Assembly: GCF_011299595.1 (NCBI RefSeq)
Contig: NZ_CP049867.1
Coordinates: 868,001-932,000, forward strand
Length of the DNA: 64,000 nt
Direction: 5' to 3'
Source: Nocardioides sp. HDW12B
Lineage (GTDB): Bacteria; Actinomycetota; Actinomycetes; Propionibacteriales; Nocardioidaceae
The stretch's first letter is position 1. Every line of letters starts with the position of its first letter. This document shows positions 17,864-26,966 of this stretch, one piece after another. The notes under the pieces are model-generated. The model did not search any database, was not told the origin of the DNA, and worked only from the letters and a program-made list of their open reading frames with translations. Both the position numbers and the translations under genes were made by a program.

Positions 17864-17908
17864 CCCGCGCGGGAGCAAACAGGTGGCGTGGCCTGAGAGA
17901 ATGGGGCC

Positions 17909-18385
17909 ATGGCAAAGGAGAAGGGGCGCAGCCTCATCGCGCAGAACAAGAAGGCGCGGCACGACTACGCCATCGAGGACACCTACGAGGCCGGCATCGT
18001 GCTGCAGGGCACCGAGGTGAAGACGCTGCGGGCCGGTCGCGCCTCGCTGGTCGACGGCTTCTGCGACATCGAGAACGGCGAGGTCTTCCTGCACGCCGTC
18101 CACATCCCGACGTACACGCAGGGAACCTGGACCAACCACGAGGTCCGCCGACGCCGCAAGCTGCTGCTCAACCGCGTCGAGATCGACAAGATCGAGGCGA
18201 AGATCCGCGAGAAGGGCTACTCGCTGGTCCCGCTGTCGATGTACTTCAAGGACGGCCGCGCCAAGGTCGAGATCGGCCTGGGCAAGGGCCGCAAGAGCTA
18301 CGACAAGCGCAACGCCATCGCCGAGCGCACCGCCAAGCGCGAGGCCGAGATCGCGGTGGGTCGCAAGTTCAAGGGCATGGGGTGA
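17909..18385 (+). CDS. smpB: tmRNA-binding protein SmpB
   Basis: This 158-residue small OB-fold protein carries tmRNA into stalled ribosomes for trans-translation. It has the family blocks [25 protein letters not shown], the R-rich RRRKLLLN region and the basic C-terminal tail ([10 protein letters not shown]...). ATG 17909 lies six bases after a GAGAAT -10-like box, so the mRNA may be leaderless. The stop overlaps the next gene. Its RNA partner ssrA lies about 9.3 kb downstream. Confidence 0.97.
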   Translation: MAKEKGRSLIAQNKKARHDYAIEDTYEAGIVLQGTEVKTLRAGRASLVDGFCDIENGEVFLHAVHIPTYTQGTWTNHEVRRRRKLLLNRVEIDKIEAKIREKGYSLVPLSMYFKDGRAKVEIGLGKGRKSYDKRNAIAERTAKREAEIAVGRKFKGMG

Positions 18386-19296
18386 GCCTGGCCGCTGAGC
18401 CGCCGCTCGCGGACGCCGACGTCCCGGCCTGGTGGCAGCGCCTCGGCCTGCCCGGGCTGGTCGACGTCCACGTCCACTTCCTGCCGCCGCGCGTGCAGGA
18501 GAAGGTCTGGGCGCAGTTCGACGAGGCGGGCCCGCTGATCGGGCGGGAGTGGCCGATCCGCTACCGCGGCAGCGAGCAGGAGCGGATCGCCCAGCTGCGC
18601 GCGCTCGGCGTACGCCGCTTCTCGGCGCTGTCCTACGCCCACCGGCCGGGGATGGCCGAGTTCCTCAACGACTGGGCTGCCGACTTCGCCGACCGGGTGC
18701 CGGAGTGCCTGCGCTCGGGCACGTTCTTCCCCGAGGACGGGGTCGAGGACTACGTCGGCCGCCGGGTCGAAGCCGGGGTCGAGGTCTTCAAGGTCCACGT
18801 CCAGGTCGGCGCCATCGACCTGCGCGACCCGCTGCTCGACGCCACCTGGGGCCTGCTCGCCGAGGTCGGCACCCCCGTCGTGATCCACGCGGGGTCCGGC
18901 CCGGTCGCCACGCCCTTCACGGGCCCGGGACCGCTGCGCGAGGTGCTCGCCCGCCACCCGCGGCTGTGCGCGGTGGTCGCGCACGCCGGCGCCCCGGAGT
19001 ACGCCGAGTTCGTGCGGCTGGCCCTGGACCACGAGCGGTGCTTCGTCGACACCGCGATGGTCTTCACCGACTTCTTCTCCGAGGGCGGCGCCTTCCCGCC
19101 CGACCTGCTCGCCGAGCTGGGGGACCGGCCCGACGTGGTGCTGCTGGGCTCGGACTTCCCGACCCTGCCCTACCCCTACGCCCACCAGCTCGAGGCGTTG
19201 GAGCGGCTGGGCCTGGGGGACGACTGGCTGCGAGCCGTGTGCTGGGACAACGGGGTGCGCCTGTTCGGCGAGCCGTCGCCCGCCGGGCACGCGTGA
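18382..19296 (+). CDS. Amidohydrolase family protein
   Basis: This 304-residue TIM-barrel metal hydrolase of the amidohydrolase-2 type has the metal-binding VDVHVHF (H30, H32), a barrel histidine in [12 protein letters not shown] in [10 protein letters not shown] and the catalytic-aspartate motif GSDFP. GTG 18382 overlaps the smpB stop (GTGA), so it is coupled to smpB by position although the functions are unrelated. The substrate is unknown; relatives include decarboxylases and lactonases. Confidence 0.8.
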   Translation: MSLAAEPPLADADVPAWWQRLGLPGLVDVHVHFLPPRVQEKVWAQFDEAGPLIGREWPIRYRGSEQERIAQLRALGVRRFSALSYAHRPGMAEFLNDWAADFADRVPECLRSGTFFPEDGVEDYVGRRVEAGVEVFKVHVQVGAIDLRDPLLDATWGLLAEVGTPVVIHAGSGPVATPFTGPGPLREVLARHPRLCAVVAHAGAPEYAEFVRLALDHERCFVDTAMVFTDFFSEGGAFPPDLLAELGDRPDVVLLGSDFPTLPYPYAHQLEALERLGLGDDWLRAVCWDNGVRLFGEPSPAGHA

Positions 19297-19388
19297 CAGG
19301 TCCTGCCGAGGCCCCCGTCGCGGGTTCCGAGGTCCGCAGGCCGTCCGCGAGCCGGTCGCGAGGACATGTATCCACTAACCTGACTGAC

Positions 19389-19928
19389 ATGGTTGACAAA
19401 GAACAGGGTCGCGACGGAGCCCCTCGTGGCGCGCTCTCCACCAACCAGGACCTCGACCCGGTCCAGCTGCGTGAGGCTTTCGGGGTCTTCCCCAGCGGGG
19501 TGGTGGCGGTCGCGGCCGAGGTCGACGGTCGCCGTACGGGCATGGCGGCGAGCTCTTTCACCTCGGTGAGCCTCGACCCGCCGCTCGTGTCGTTCTCCGT
19601 CGCCAACACCTCGCGGACCTGGCCCGACCTGCGGCGGGCGCCGCACCTGGGCCTGACCGTCCTGGCCGACCACCACGACGAGGTGTGCCGGCGCCTGGCG
19701 GGTCCGGTCGAGCACCGCTTCGACGACGTCCCGACGACCTCCGCGGACAACGGTGCCGTGACCCTCGACGAGGGGCTGGCCCGCTTCGACTGCACGATCT
19801 ACCGCGAGGTCGAGGCCGGCGACCACACCATCGTGCTGCTGCTCCTGCACGGCGTCGAGCGCACCGACACCTCGCAGCCGCTGGTCTTCCACCGCAGCGG
19901 CTTCGGCCGTCTCAGCGAGAGCGCGTAG
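19389..19928 (+). CDS. Flavin reductase-like FMN-binding protein
   Basis: This 179-residue protein has the FMN-binding split-barrel motifs: REAFGVFPSGVVAV near the start, MAASSFTSVSLDPPLVSFSV in the middle, and HTIVLLLLHGVE near the end. Such proteins supply reduced flavin to two-component monooxygenases. ATG 19389 follows TAACCT (19376-19381) by seven bases, so the mRNA may be leaderless. No monooxygenase partner sits next to it. Confidence 0.88.
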   Translation: MVDKEQGRDGAPRGALSTNQDLDPVQLREAFGVFPSGVVAVAAEVDGRRTGMAASSFTSVSLDPPLVSFSVANTSRTWPDLRRAPHLGLTVLADHHDEVCRRLAGPVEHRFDDVPTTSADNGAVTLDEGLARFDCTIYREVEAGDHTIVLLLLHGVERTDTSQPLVFHRSGFGRLSESA

Positions 19929-20009
19929 TCTCGACACGCAGTCGACAGCCATCCGGCCCACCGATATGCGCTAAAGTCTATCGACTAAGGCGACAATGAG
20001 GAGGGCGGC

Positions 20010-20933
20010 ATGACGGTGATCGACCTTCATCAGCACCTGTGGCCCGCGCCGCTGGTGGAGGCGCTGCGCGACCGCACGCACGCGCCGTACCTCCGGGGCT
20101 GGACGCTCACCACCGCCGGCGAGCCCGCGACCGAGCTGCGGCCCGCCGACCACGACGTCGCGCGCCGCATCGCGCTCGACGAGGCCGACGGCATCGAGCT
20201 GGCCTGTGTCAGCCTCTCCGCGCCGCTGGGCATCGAGGACCTGCCGCCCGACGAGGCCCAGCCGCTGCTCGACGCCTGGCACGCCGGTGCGGTGCTCCTG
20301 CCGGGCCACTTCGCGCCCTGGGCCTCGGTCGGGAGCCTCGAGCCCGACCTCGACGGGGTGCGCACGATGCTCGAGGGCCCGTTCGTCGGGCTCCAGCTGC
20401 CCGCCACCTCCCTGGCCGACCCGGACGGCTGGCTGGCGGCCGGCGAGGTGCTCCGGATCGCCGAGGAGACCGACCGGGCCGTGCTGGTCCACCCCGGCCC
20501 CAGCCCGGCGAGCTCCGGCACCCGGCCCGACTGGTGGGCGCCCGTCGTCGACTACACCGCCCAGCTCCAGGCGGCCTGGTGGGCCTGGCACGCGCTGGAC
20601 GGCCGCGCCCACTTCCCCCGCCTGCGGATCGTCTTCGTCGCCGGCGCCGGCCTCGCGCCGCTGCAGCACGAGCGGCTCGCCGCCCGCGGCGGACGCACCA
20701 CCACGGTCGACCCCGACGTGTACGTCGACACCTCGTCCTACGGCCCGCAGGCCCTCGACGGCCTGATCCGGGCCCTGGGCCTCGACGGCCTGGTGCTCGG
20801 CAGCGACCGTCCCTACGCCGAGCCCCTGGCTCACCTGCTCGACGACGCAGCCACCCGGCTGGTCCGCGTCGACAACCCGCGACGCGCGCTCGGCGCCCGT
20901 CTCGGCGTACCCACCCTGGAAGGAGTGGCATGA
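20010..20933 (+). CDS. Amidohydrolase paired with a cysteine-dioxygenase-like enzyme
   Basis: This 307-residue TIM-barrel protein starts with the metal motif IDLHQHLWP and carries the HPGP segment and the terminal GSDRPYAEP, matching the amidohydrolase-2 family. A FVAGAG segment replaces the more usual HxG, so the metal set may be altered. GAGGAGG precedes ATG 20010. An imperfect palindrome (AGTC TATC GACT, 19975-19986) overlaps a possible TAAAGT -10. The stop overlaps the next start (ATGA), which implies a joint pathway with the thiol-dioxygenase-like protein. Confidence 0.75.
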   Translation: MTVIDLHQHLWPAPLVEALRDRTHAPYLRGWTLTTAGEPATELRPADHDVARRIALDEADGIELACVSLSAPLGIEDLPPDEAQPLLDAWHAGAVLLPGHFAPWASVGSLEPDLDGVRTMLEGPFVGLQLPATSLADPDGWLAAGEVLRIAEETDRAVLVHPGPSPASSGTRPDWWAPVVDYTAQLQAAWWAWHALDGRAHFPRLRIVFVAGAGLAPLQHERLAARGGRTTTVDPDVYVDTSSYGPQALDGLIRALGLDGLVLGSDRPYAEPLAHLLDDAATRLVRVDNPRRALGARLGVPTLEGVA

Positions 20934-21475
20934 CCACCGTCATCGACGTACCCGCCCGCGCAGCGACCGGGCTCACCGGCTGCCTGGATCTCGACGCGTT
21001 GCCCGGTCGTGACCTCGACCAGGACGAGCTGCGGGCCCTGGCCTCCACCATCGCGCGCGACCCCGCCCGGTGGCGACACCACCTGGCCTTCGACGACGAC
21101 AACCGCGTCTACGTCTCGCTGCACCGCGACTCCCACGTGGACATCTGGCTGCTCTGCTGGACCCCGGAGAACGACACCGGCTTCCACGACCACGACGTCT
21201 CCTCGGGCGCCGTCGCGGTCGTCGACGGCACGCTGGTCGAGCACAACCTCGCGGTCGGCACGGAGACGATCGAGACCTTCGTCGACGGCGGGCACGTGTT
21301 CAGCTTCGGCCCCGACCACATCCACCGACTGACCTGCGCGGTGTCCGGATCGGTCTCGGTGCACGCCTACAGCCCGCCGCTGTGGCGGATGGGGCAGTAC
21401 GCCGTGACCGCCGACGGTCGCCTGCACCGCCACTCGGTGTCGTACGCCGACGAGCTGCGGCCGATCGAGACGTGA
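20930..21475 (+). CDS. Cysteine dioxygenase family (cupin) protein
   Basis: This 181-residue cupin of the type I cysteine dioxygenase family has iron ligands in TGFHDHDVSSGAV (two histidines) and DHIHRLTC (third histidine). Family members oxidise small thiols such as cysteine or 3-mercaptopropionate to sulfinates. The aromatic pair of the mammalian enzyme is not evident, so the substrate could differ. It is translationally coupled to the upstream amidohydrolase. An inverted repeat (GTGTCA...TGACAC, 21479-21501) follows and may end the operon. Confidence 0.82.
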   Translation: MTTVIDVPARAATGLTGCLDLDALPGRDLDQDELRALASTIARDPARWRHHLAFDDDNRVYVSLHRDSHVDIWLLCWTPENDTGFHDHDVSSGAVAVVDGTLVEHNLAVGTETIETFVDGGHVFSFGPDHIHRLTCAVSGSVSVHAYSPPLWRMGQYAVTADGRLHRHSVSYADELRPIET

Positions 21476-21544
21476 CAGGTGTCATGACGAACTCCTGACA
21501 CGCGGCTCATCCGCTCCGGGCGCCGGGGCGTGAGGCTGGGGGAC

Positions 21545-22513
21545 ATGGTGACGGACATGTCGATCAGGAGGAGCGCAGCGGCCATCGAGCTGCGCGGGCT
21601 GCGGCGCACGTTCGCGACCCGCGACGGCGAGGTCACGGCCGTCGACGGGGTGGACCTGACCGTCCGGCCCGGCGAGGTGGTCGCCCTGCTCGGCCCGAAC
21701 GGCGCCGGCAAGACCACCACGCTCGACGTGGTGCTCGGCCTCACGCAGCCCACGAGCGGCAGCGTGACCGTGCTGGGCGGCGGCGCCCGCGAGGCGGTCC
21801 GAGCCGGACGCGTGTCGGCGGTGCTCCAGACCGGAGGGCTGCTCGGCGACCTGACGGTGCGCGAGACCGTGCGCTTCATCGCCTCAACCTTCACCGCGAC
21901 CGGCCGCGACACGGCCTCGGTCGACGAGGTGCTCGAGCGGGCCGGCGTCACGCGGCTCGCCGACCGACTGGTCGCCAAGTGCAGCGGTGGCGAGCAGCAG
22001 CGGCTGCGCTTCGCCCTGGCACTGCTGCCGGACCCCGACCTGCTGGTCCTCGACGAGCCGACCGCCGGGATGGACGTCAACGCCCGCCGCGAGTTCTGGT
22101 CCGTGATGCACGCCGAGGCGGCCCGCGGGCGCACCGTCGTCTTCGCCACCCACTACCTGGAGGAGGCCGACTCCTTCGCCCAGCGGATCGTGGTGATGAC
22201 CGACGGCCGGGTCATCGCGGACGGCAGCGTCGAGGAGGTCCGCGCGCGGGCCACGGGACGCACCGTCACCTGCGACCTCCTGGACGTCATCGCCCTGGAA
22301 CGGCTCCGCGCCCACCCCGCGGTCGCCGCGGTCGCGGTGGACGGCGACCGGGTGAGCGTGCGCTCCTCCGACTCCGACGCCGTGGCGCGCCTGCTGCTCA
22401 CCGAGCTGGGCGGCCACCAGGTCGAGATCACCAGCGGGTCGCTCGAGGACGCCTTCGTGCACCTCACCCACGGCGACCGGCCCGTCCGCCGTACCACCGA
22501 GGAGGCCTCGTGA
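21545..22513 (+). CDS. ABC transporter ATP-binding protein (ABC-2 exporter)
   Basis: This ATPase of about 322 residues has Walker A GPNGAGKTT, signature CSGGEQQRL, Walker B LLVLDEPTAGMD and H-loop ATHYLEEAD. A C-terminal domain follows, typical of DrrA/NatA-type exporters. The start is uncertain: ATG 21545, ATG 21557 and GTG 21530 are all in frame. The 3' end overlaps the permease start (GTGA). It forms a four-gene operon with permease, histidine kinase and response regulator. Confidence 0.9.
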   Translation: MVTDMSIRRSAAAIELRGLRRTFATRDGEVTAVDGVDLTVRPGEVVALLGPNGAGKTTTLDVVLGLTQPTSGSVTVLGGGAREAVRAGRVSAVLQTGGLLGDLTVRETVRFIASTFTATGRDTASVDEVLERAGVTRLADRLVAKCSGGEQQRLRFALALLPDPDLLVLDEPTAGMDVNARREFWSVMHAEAARGRTVVFATHYLEEADSFAQRIVVMTDGRVIADGSVEEVRARATGRTVTCDLLDVIALERLRAHPAVAAVAVDGDRVSVRSSDSDAVARLLLTELGGHQVEITSGSLEDAFVHLTHGDRPVRRTTEEAS

Positions 22514-23271
22514 ACCCCACCATCCTCGCCCTCGAGCTGCGCCGCTTCGTGCGCGACCGCGCGAGCCTGTTCTTCATCGCGCTGCTGCCGGGCTTCTTCT
22601 ACCTGATCTTCGGGGCCGCGCAGGAGTACGCCGACGGCACCGTCGGCAACGGCAACGTCGCGATGTTCATCATGATCGCGATGGCGGCCTACGGCGCCGT
22701 GTCCGCGACCGTCGGGATCGGCGGCCGGGCCGCCACCGAGCGGCTCCAGGGGTGGGGCCGGCAGCTCGGGCTCACCCCGCTGAGCGACGCGTCGTACGTC
22801 GCGACGAAGACGGCGCTGGCGGTCGTGGTCGCCGCCGTGCCGCTGGCCGTGGTCTACGGGCTGGGTGCGCTGACCGGGGCGCGGGCGTCGTTCGGCGCCT
22901 GGGTCATCAGCTTCACGGTGCTGCTGGTCGGGGCGGTCGTCTTCGCGCTCTACGGGCTGTGCTTCGGCCTGCGGTTCCGCTCGGAGGCGGCGCTCAGCGC
23001 GGCCGGCGGGTCGATCGTCATCCTCGGCTTCCTGGGCAACATCTTCTTCCCGCTGTCGGGCACTTTGCTCGCCATCGCGAAGTTCACCCCGCTGTACGGC
23101 TACGTCGCCCTGGCTCGCTACCCGGTCACCGAGGGGGCGGTGCTCGACGGCAGCACGGGGGACCTGGTCCAGGAGGCGCTGTGGGTCCCGGTGGCTAACG
23201 TTCTCGCATGGACCCTGATCCTGGCGCTGGTGGCGACCTGGCTGGTGCGCCGCGGGCGGAGCCGGGGGTGA
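22510..23271 (+). CDS. ABC-2 type permease
   Basis: This 253-residue membrane protein has six predicted TM helices, a cytoplasmic N-terminus (LELRRFVRDR) and a loop after TM2 (ATERLQGWGRQLGLTPLSD), as in ABC-2 exporters. It partners the preceding ATPase; the cargo is unknown (drug, antimicrobial peptide or lipid). GTG 22510 and the 3' GTGA overlap with the kinase show tight coupling. Confidence 0.88.
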   Translation: MNPTILALELRRFVRDRASLFFIALLPGFFYLIFGAAQEYADGTVGNGNVAMFIMIAMAAYGAVSATVGIGGRAATERLQGWGRQLGLTPLSDASYVATKTALAVVVAAVPLAVVYGLGALTGARASFGAWVISFTVLLVGAVVFALYGLCFGLRFRSEAALSAAGGSIVILGFLGNIFFPLSGTLLAIAKFTPLYGYVALARYPVTEGAVLDGSTGDLVQEALWVPVANVLAWTLILALVATWLVRRGRSRG

Positions 23272-24392
23272 CGCAGAGCCCGCCCCCCGCGCCGCCCGAC
23301 GCAGCGGCGCCGGGCGAGCGGGACGACCCCTGGGCGCGCTTCGGCTGGGTGATGTGGGCGCCGTGGATGGTGTTCCTGGCGTTCCCCCTCATCGCGGCCT
23401 TCGAGGCCGACGTCCCGCCGGTCGGGCGCTGGTGGGTGGTGGCGCTGACCGTCGGGTTCGGGGGTGTCTACGCGGTCTCGACCCACCGGCTCTCGAGCGG
23501 CCGGAGCCGACCGGTGGGCGGCGTGCCCGAGTCCTACGTCGTGCTCGCCGTTCTTGTCCTCCTGACAGTTTCGACGGCGCCGGTGCTCGGCGCGGGTGCG
23601 CTCTCCTTCCTGCCCTTCATCCAGTCGTTCGCGATGTTCGGCCTGCCCCTGCCGTGGAACTGGTGGTTCACCGGCACGGTGCTGGTGGCGTCCCTCGTCG
23701 GCCTCGCGCTCACCCAGGACGCGGCGGAGTGGGTGTCCTTCGGCTTCATCCTCGTCGCGGTCACGCTCGGCACCGGGGCGGGCCGCTTCCTGGAGCAGCA
23801 GAGCGAGCAGTACGTCGAGGTGCGCGACGGGCTCGCGGTCAGCGCCGAGCGCGAGCGCCTGGCGCGCGACGTCCACGACGTGCTGGGCCACAGCCTGACC
23901 GTGGTGTCGGTGAAGGCCGACCTCGCTGCCCGCCTGCTCGAGGTCGACCCGGAGCGTGCTCGCTCCGAGCTGGAGGACATCCAGCGTCTGAGCCGCCAGG
24001 CCCTCGGCGAGATCCGGGCGACGGTCGGGGGACTGCGCGCCGCGCGGCTGGCCGACGAGCTGGTGGCGGCGCGGACCGCGCTGCTCGGTGCCGGGGTGGA
24101 GCCGGTGGTGCCCGACGACGAGCTGGTCGTCGACCCGCGCTACCGCACCGTCGTGGCCTGGGTGCTGCGGGAGGCCGTGACGAACGTGGTGCGCCACAGC
24201 GGCGCGCGGCGCTGCGAGGTGGTGCTGGCCCCGGAGGCGCTGGTGGTGCGCGACGACGGGCGCGGGCTCGACGGATCCCGCGAGGGCAACGGCCTGCGGG
24301 GGCTGCGGGAGCGGGTCGAGGACACCGGTGGCCTGCTCCGCCTGAGCAGCGGCGGGTCCGGCGCCGGGACCTGCCTGGAGGTGACCTGGTGA
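23268..24392 (+). CDS. Sensor histidine kinase, DesK/NarL-class
   Basis: This 374-residue kinase has an N-terminal membrane domain of about five TM helices and a dimerisation domain with the phospho-acceptor motif ARDVHDVLGHSL. The ATP-binding domain carries REAVTNVVRHSGA (N box) and RDDGRGLDG (G1), ending in GLRGLRERVEDTGG. This HisKA_3/HATPase layout usually pairs with LuxR-type regulators, as here. GTG 23268 overlaps the permease stop, giving VTQSPPP as N-terminus. The sensor lacks a large extracellular domain, so it may sense the membrane or the exporter itself. Confidence 0.92.
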   Translation: MTQSPPPAPPDAAAPGERDDPWARFGWVMWAPWMVFLAFPLIAAFEADVPPVGRWWVVALTVGFGGVYAVSTHRLSSGRSRPVGGVPESYVVLAVLVLLTVSTAPVLGAGALSFLPFIQSFAMFGLPLPWNWWFTGTVLVASLVGLALTQDAAEWVSFGFILVAVTLGTGAGRFLEQQSEQYVEVRDGLAVSAERERLARDVHDVLGHSLTVVSVKADLAARLLEVDPERARSELEDIQRLSRQALGEIRATVGGLRAARLADELVAARTALLGAGVEPVVPDDELVVDPRYRTVVAWVLREAVTNVVRHSGARRCEVVLAPEALVVRDDGRGLDGSREGNGLRGLRERVEDTGGLLRLSSGGSGAGTCLEVTW

Positions 24393-25003
24393 GCGAGCCG
24401 ATCCGCGTCCTGCTGGCCGACGACCAGGTGCTGGTCCGCGACGCCCTGGCGACGCTGCTCGACCTTGAGCCGGACCTGTCCGTCGTGGTGCGGGTGACCC
24501 GCGGTGACGAGGTGGAGGCCGCCGTCGCGCAGCACGCCCCCGACGTGTGCCTGCTCGACATCGAGATGCCGGGTCTCGACGGGATCGCGGCGTGCCGGGC
24601 GGTGACCGCACGCTTCAGCGACGTACGCGTGCTCATGGTGACGACCTTCGGACGTCCCGGCTACCTGACGCGTGCCCTCGACGCCGGCGCCACCGGCTTC
24701 GTCGTCAAGGACATCCCGGGGGACCAGCTGGCCGACGCCGTACGCCGCGTCGCCGCCGGTCACCGCGTGGTCGACCCCGCCCTGGCCACCGAGACGCTGC
24801 TGGGCGGGCGCAGCCCGCTCACCGAGCGCGAGGCCGAGCTGCTGCGGCTGGCGGTCGAGGGCACGCCGGTGGCCCAGATGGCCTCGCGGCTGTTCCTGTC
24901 GCCGGGCACGGTCCGCAACCACCTGTCCGCCGCGATCCGCAAGACCGGGACGACCACGCGGGTCGAGGCGGCGCGAGCGGCGCAGGACCGCGGCTGGCTC
25001 TGA
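24389..25003 (+). CDS. LuxR/NarL-family response regulator
   Basis: This 204-residue regulator has a receiver domain with the acidic pocket (LLADDQ), phospho-acceptor aspartate in LLDIEMPG, the switch threonine in MVTTFG and lysine in VVKDI. A C-terminal LuxR HTH follows (LTEREAELLRLAVEG...TVRNHLSAAIRKTG). It overlaps the kinase stop (GTGA) and probably controls this exporter operon, as in DesKR/BceRS-like loci. Confidence 0.93.
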   Translation: MSEPIRVLLADDQVLVRDALATLLDLEPDLSVVVRVTRGDEVEAAVAQHAPDVCLLDIEMPGLDGIAACRAVTARFSDVRVLMVTTFGRPGYLTRALDAGATGFVVKDIPGDQLADAVRRVAAGHRVVDPALATETLLGGRSPLTEREAELLRLAVEGTPVAQMASRLFLSPGTVRNHLSAAIRKTGTTTRVEAARAAQDRGWL

Positions 25004-25076
25004 CGGGGTCCGGTTCCGGGCAGGGTTCTCCCCAGGCGGCGCGTTCCTCTTGATCCGTCGGGCCTGGCGTATACAA

Positions 25077-25092
25077 TCGAATACATGTTCGA
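25077..25092 (+). promoter_or_regulatory. LexA (SOS) box overlapping the DUF222-HNH start codon
   Basis: TCGAATACATGTTCGA matches the actinobacterial SOS consensus TCGAAC-N4-GTTCGA except for one base (T for C). It lies just downstream of a -10-like TACAAT (25072-25077) and covers the ATG at 25085. LexA binding there would block transcription, and RecA-driven LexA cleavage after DNA damage would release it. 13E12/DUF222 genes are known members of the mycobacterial LexA regulon. Confidence 0.75.
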
Positions 25093-26908
25093 TCACGAAG
25101 CCTTGGACGACCTGGACCGGGTCGCGGCTTCGGACGCCCTGGCCGAGGTCCGGCGGCGGGTCCTGGCGGTGGAGGCCGAGCAGCTCTACCTCGCGGCCCA
25201 CTGGGCCGACCTGCACGCCCCCGAGTTCGTCAGCGACTGCCTCGACCTGCTTCCGGGGTCCCCGGCGCCCGGGGCCGAGGGCACCAAGCAGCTCGGTGGC
25301 GACGGCTGCCCGGAGATGAGCGAGTTCGCTGGCGTGGAGCTCGCCGCGCTGCTGGGTCGCACGACCGGGTCGGGCGAGGAGCTGCTCGTCGACGCGGTGA
25401 CGCTGCGGCACCGTCACCCGGGCCTGTGGCGAGGCATCCGCGAGGGCCGGGTGCGGGTGTGGCTGGCGATCCGCGCCGGCCGGCTGTGCACCTCGGCGCA
25501 GCTGACCCAGGAGCAGGCGCACTGGGTGGACGACCGGACGACGCCCTACGTGGAGACGCTGCCGCCCGGTCGCTACCTGGCGCTGGTCAGGGCGACGATC
25601 ATCGCCGCCGACCCGGCCGCCGCCGAGGAGCGGGCCAGGGCCGCCGAGCTGGCCCGCTTCGTACGGGCCGGACAGACCGACGAGCACGGACTGCGCACCC
25701 TCGTCGCCCGGGCCCGCGCCGGCGACGTGACCGTGCTCGTCGCCGTCATCGACCGGATCGCGGCGATCCTGTCCGACCGCGGTGACACCGACCCCGTCGA
25801 GGTACGTCGTGCCACGGCGCTGCGCGTCCTGGCCAACCCCGCCGAGGCCCTCCACCTGCTCACCTCGGCCGCGCTGGATCACCTCGACCCGGCCGCCGAG
25901 ACCGGCGACGCCACGGAGCCCGCCGACGAGACTGTGTCGGAGACAGGCAGCGTCGACCTGGTGGCGGAGCGGCGGGCCGCGGCGGCGGGGGAGCGTTCGG
26001 ACGGTCGCTTCGTCGGGCACCCCGAGGAGTGGATCGGCTGGATGCGCGACTCCTCCGGCGACTTCCTCCCGCACGCCTGCACGCGCCGCGACCTCCAGGA
26101 CACCGACCTCCGGGCTCCACGGGGCTGCGGCACCAGCCGATGGCCGGACGACCTTCCCCTCGAGCTGGACCTGCATCCGGCTCCGGGGCTCGCACCATCG
26201 CGACCACCAGACCCGCCGGATCCAGCAGCCGCAGCCGAGCGACAAGACCCGCCGGTCCCGCCAGGTCGGGACGGGGAGAGTGACCCAGCATCAGGGCTCG
26301 GTGGTGTCGACCTGCTGCGTGCCGTGGTGGTGAACGCCGAGCGCGCGGCGTCACGCCTGACACCGACCTGCGTCCTGCACGTCCACGCCAGCACGGAGTC
26401 CGTGACCACCGGCGCCGGAGTGGTCCGGGTCGAGGAGATCGGGCCCATGGTGGGGGAGCAGGCCCGGTCCTGGCTGACCGGTGAGCACGGCGGCACGAGT
26501 CCCGGGGTCGGGCGGATGCGGATCAGGGTGCAGCCGGTGCTGGACCCCGACCGCGTCGCACCGGTCGACCGCTACGAGGTGCCGGCCACGATGCGCCAGG
26601 CCGTGGAGGAGCTCCAGCCCTACAGCCCGTTCCCCTACGCCACCACGGCGTCGCGGCGGTGCGACCAGGACCACGTCGTCCCCTACCGGCCCCAGGGGCC
26701 CGCGGGGCAGACCCGCGTCGAGAGCCTCCAGCCGCTCGGGCGCCGCCACCACCGGGTCAAGACCTTCGGGTCCTGGCAGGTGGTCGGGGCCGAGCGCGGC
26801 GCGTACTGGTGGCGCACACCCACCGGGCACTGGTTCCACGTCGGCCCCGCCGGCACCCGCCCGATCGGCCGCGACCGCGATTTCGACAGCGCCCTCGGCG
26901 TCGCGTGA
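25085..26908 (+). CDS. DUF222 / HNH endonuclease-like (13E12 family) protein, SOS-controlled
   Basis: This 607-residue protein has an N-terminal DUF222 region of helical segments (DALAEVRRRVLAVEAEQLYLAAHWADLH, split across the family pattern). A variable proline-rich middle (about 320-400) precedes a C-terminal HNH-like zone with RRCDQDHVVPY and LGRRHHRVKTFG. Its closer resemblance is to long actinobacterial DUF222 proteins with a modified HNH. The gene begins inside an SOS box and appears leaderless. Nuclease activity and target are unproven; multicopy members are often viewed as mobile or damage-induced. Confidence 0.82.
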   Translation: MFDHEALDDLDRVAASDALAEVRRRVLAVEAEQLYLAAHWADLHAPEFVSDCLDLLPGSPAPGAEGTKQLGGDGCPEMSEFAGVELAALLGRTTGSGEELLVDAVTLRHRHPGLWRGIREGRVRVWLAIRAGRLCTSAQLTQEQAHWVDDRTTPYVETLPPGRYLALVRATIIAADPAAAEERARAAELARFVRAGQTDEHGLRTLVARARAGDVTVLVAVIDRIAAILSDRGDTDPVEVRRATALRVLANPAEALHLLTSAALDHLDPAAETGDATEPADETVSETGSVDLVAERRAAAAGERSDGRFVGHPEEWIGWMRDSSGDFLPHACTRRDLQDTDLRAPRGCGTSRWPDDLPLELDLHPAPGLAPSRPPDPPDPAAAAERQDPPVPPGRDGESDPASGLGGVDLLRAVVVNAERAASRLTPTCVLHVHASTESVTTGAGVVRVEEIGPMVGEQARSWLTGEHGGTSPGVGRMRIRVQPVLDPDRVAPVDRYEVPATMRQAVEELQPYSPFPYATTASRRCDQDHVVPYRPQGPAGQTRVESLQPLGRRHHRVKTFGSWQVVGAERGAYWWRTPTGHWFHVGPAGTRPIGRDRDFDSALGVA

Positions 26909-26966
26909 CATCCGGCCGTCACCTGAGCGTCATGCTCGTGGTGCCCACGCGTGGCAGGGTCGTGTC

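Noticed and set aside
19921-19945. TAGTCTCGACACGCAGTCGACA as another copy of the hmgA repeat
   Set aside because: Only the short GTCTCGACA core is shared, which is too little in GC-rich DNA.
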